Below, one piece after another: positions 61,880 to 64,000 of a stretch of DNA of 64,000 nucleotides. The notes under the pieces were generated by a model. The model was not told where the DNA came from and searched no databases. It saw nothing but the letters and a program-made list of their open reading frames with translations. The stretch is from Stenotrophomonas sp. ZAC14D1_NAIMI4_1 (GTDB taxonomy: Bacteria > Pseudomonadota > Gammaproteobacteria > Xanthomonadales > Xanthomonadaceae), in NCBI RefSeq assembly GCF_003086775.1, contig NZ_CP026001.1, positions 3,810,125 through 3,874,124 on the forward strand, given 5' to 3'. The translations under genes were made by a program, and so were the position numbers. The stretch's first letter is position 1. Every line of letters starts with the position of its first letter.

Positions 61880-62224
61880 TCAGCGCACGCCTGTATTGAT
61901 CGTTGCATCCAGCCGGGTCAGCAGCTGCAGCAGTGGTTCGACGCCGGGCTGGCCGTCCAGGTTGCGCCAGGCCGCCACCGCCACGTCGCTGCGCGGCGGC
62001 CAGTGGCCATCGGCGCGCGCCTCGTGCAGGCGCGGCAGGAACACCTGCGCCAGCCAGTGCTCGAACGGCATCTCATCGATGCCGAACGGCGAATCCACCG
62101 CACGCGGCGCACCAACCTCGCCCTCGACCCAGCCCAGCGCGCGCAGCGCCTGCTCGATCGGGGCGACCAGGGCCGCGCGCGGATCTTCCGCACGCGGCCG
62201 GCGCAGGGCATCCAGCCAGCCCAT
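61880..62224 (-). CDS. YqcC-like protein (DUF446) inside the formaldehyde operon
   Basis: 114 residues from MGWLDALRRPRAEDPRA. The YqcC core is MPFEHWLAQVFLPRLHEA, preceded by ALRALGWVEGE and followed by LLQLLTRLDATINTG. YqcC is a small helical protein of unknown function, in E. coli linked with tRNA pseudouridine synthase TruC. Here it starts 8 bp after adhC and ends 21 bp before fghA, so it is clearly part of this operon. That position is unusual: other frm operons have only frmR-frmA-frmB. No function for formaldehyde is known. Confidence 0.85.
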   Translation of the reverse strand: MGWLDALRRPRAEDPRAALVAPIEQALRALGWVEGEVGAPRAVDSPFGIDEMPFEHWLAQVFLPRLHEARADGHWPPRSDVAVAAWRNLDGQPGVEPLLQLLTRLDATINTGVR

Positions 62225-62232
62225 GCCCAGGC

Positions 62233-63676
<1,444 letters not shown>

Positions 63677-63694
63677 GGCGGCCACCTGCGGAAC

Positions 63695-63713
63695 TATACT
63701 GGGGGATAGTATA
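63695..63713 (-). promoter_or_regulatory. FrmR operator
   Basis: TATACT, GGGGGAT, AGTATA: inverted ends around a G tract, as in CsoR/RcnR/FrmR operators (AT-rich palindromic ends, G/C-tract centre). It lies 18 bp upstream of the frmR start and its AT-rich ends may include the -10 of the operon promoter. Confidence 0.8.
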
Positions 63714-63757
63714 CACAGGCGGCGCCGGCACTCAATCCAGCAGGCGATCGAAGGCGT

Positions 63758-64000
63758 TCAGTCGAACGCACCGGTGCTGGCCAGCCGGGTCAGCTCATCC
63801 ACCACGTAGCGCACCTTCGGCCGCAGGTGGCGGGTGGGCGGCCACAGCGCGTGGATCTCGATGTGCCGCTGCATGCAGTCGTCCAGCACCGACTGCAGCG
63901 CGCCGGACTGCAGGTGCCGCCGCACCAGCGAGACCGGCATCTGGCAGATGCCGAGCCCGGCAATGGCGCCGTCGATCACCGCGTCGCCATCGTTGAGCTG
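63758..64000 (-). CDS. LysR-family regulator, C-terminal fragment
   Basis: 81 C-terminal residues, starting beyond base 64000. The visible part QLNDGDAVIDGAIAGLGICQ, MPVSLVRRHLQSGAL, SVLDDCMQRHIEIHALWPP, TRHLRPKVRYVVDEL is the effector-domain end of a LysR regulator (GLGI...P segment, PxxRHxxPKVR(Y)FVDxL). It is upstream of and in the same direction as frmR; whether it concerns formaldehyde is unknown. Confidence 0.85.
   Translation of the reverse strand, partial: QLNDGDAVIDGAIAGLGICQMPVSLVRRHLQSGALQSVLDDCMQRHIEIHALWPPTRHLRPKVRYVVDELTRLASTGAFD

Overview
The window is a GC-rich, densely packed chromosomal segment from a gamma-proteobacterium of the Xanthomonadaceae, most likely Stenotrophomonas. 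I base this on the gene set (TonB-dependent receptors beside a GH92 mannosidase, DUF695/DUF6891 proteins, a QEGLA protein, an EmrAB-like efflux operon) and on more than twenty short palindromes opening with GTAG. These palindromes match the SMAG (Stenotrophomonas maltophilia GTAG) family of REP-like repeats. I see no rRNA, tRNA, CRISPR array, transposase or phage gene. Names come from reading the translations; no database search was run.

Layout. 1-0.4 kb: start of a GT4 glycosyltransferase and a CHCC zinc-finger protein. 0.5-7.7 kb: a TonB receptor divergent from an exported GH92 alpha-mannosidase and a basic secretory protein, a small glycan-scavenging locus. 7.9-24.8 kb: an organic-acid region holding NADP-malic enzyme, DctA, two OprP-type porins, a hybrid sensor kinase, a LuxR regulator, a TctDE-type two-component system with an orphan binding protein, a CitMHS citrate carrier and a PhaB-like reductase. 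24.8-35.7 kb: a type VI secretion cargo island (VgrG, DUF4123 adaptor, membrane protein, two DUF3304 paralogues, a Tle1 phospholipase, a membrane protein, a META lipoprotein, PAAR), with a duplicated-DUF4274 gene on the opposite strand. 35.7-38.6 kb: a second TonB receptor and an unusual palindrome-rich intergenic region.

38.6-52.1 kb is mostly housekeeping: QEGLA protein, RsgA, alanine-type aminotransferase, GDSL hydrolase, methyltransferase, polysaccharide deacetylase, a three-domain glutaredoxin fusion, DUF924, AMP nucleosidase, two exported amidohydrolase-like proteins, an HCCA isomerase-like protein, and DegV. 52.2-57.3 kb: a tripartite drug-efflux operon (MFS, HlyD, NodT) below a LysR gene. 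57.5-60.9 kb: UspA, a small exported protein, a diguanylate cyclase and a RIO-type kinase. 61.0-63.7 kb: the formaldehyde-detoxification operon frmR-adhC-yqcC-like-fghA with a FrmR-type operator. The window ends inside a LysR-family gene.

The most interesting signals are: SMAG repeats flanking two orphan genes as perfect inverted repeats; SMAG repeats supplying the TAG stop codon of four genes; the T6SS island with differently anchored DUF3304 twins; and a ~350-bp non-coding stretch made of three consecutive long inverted repeats.
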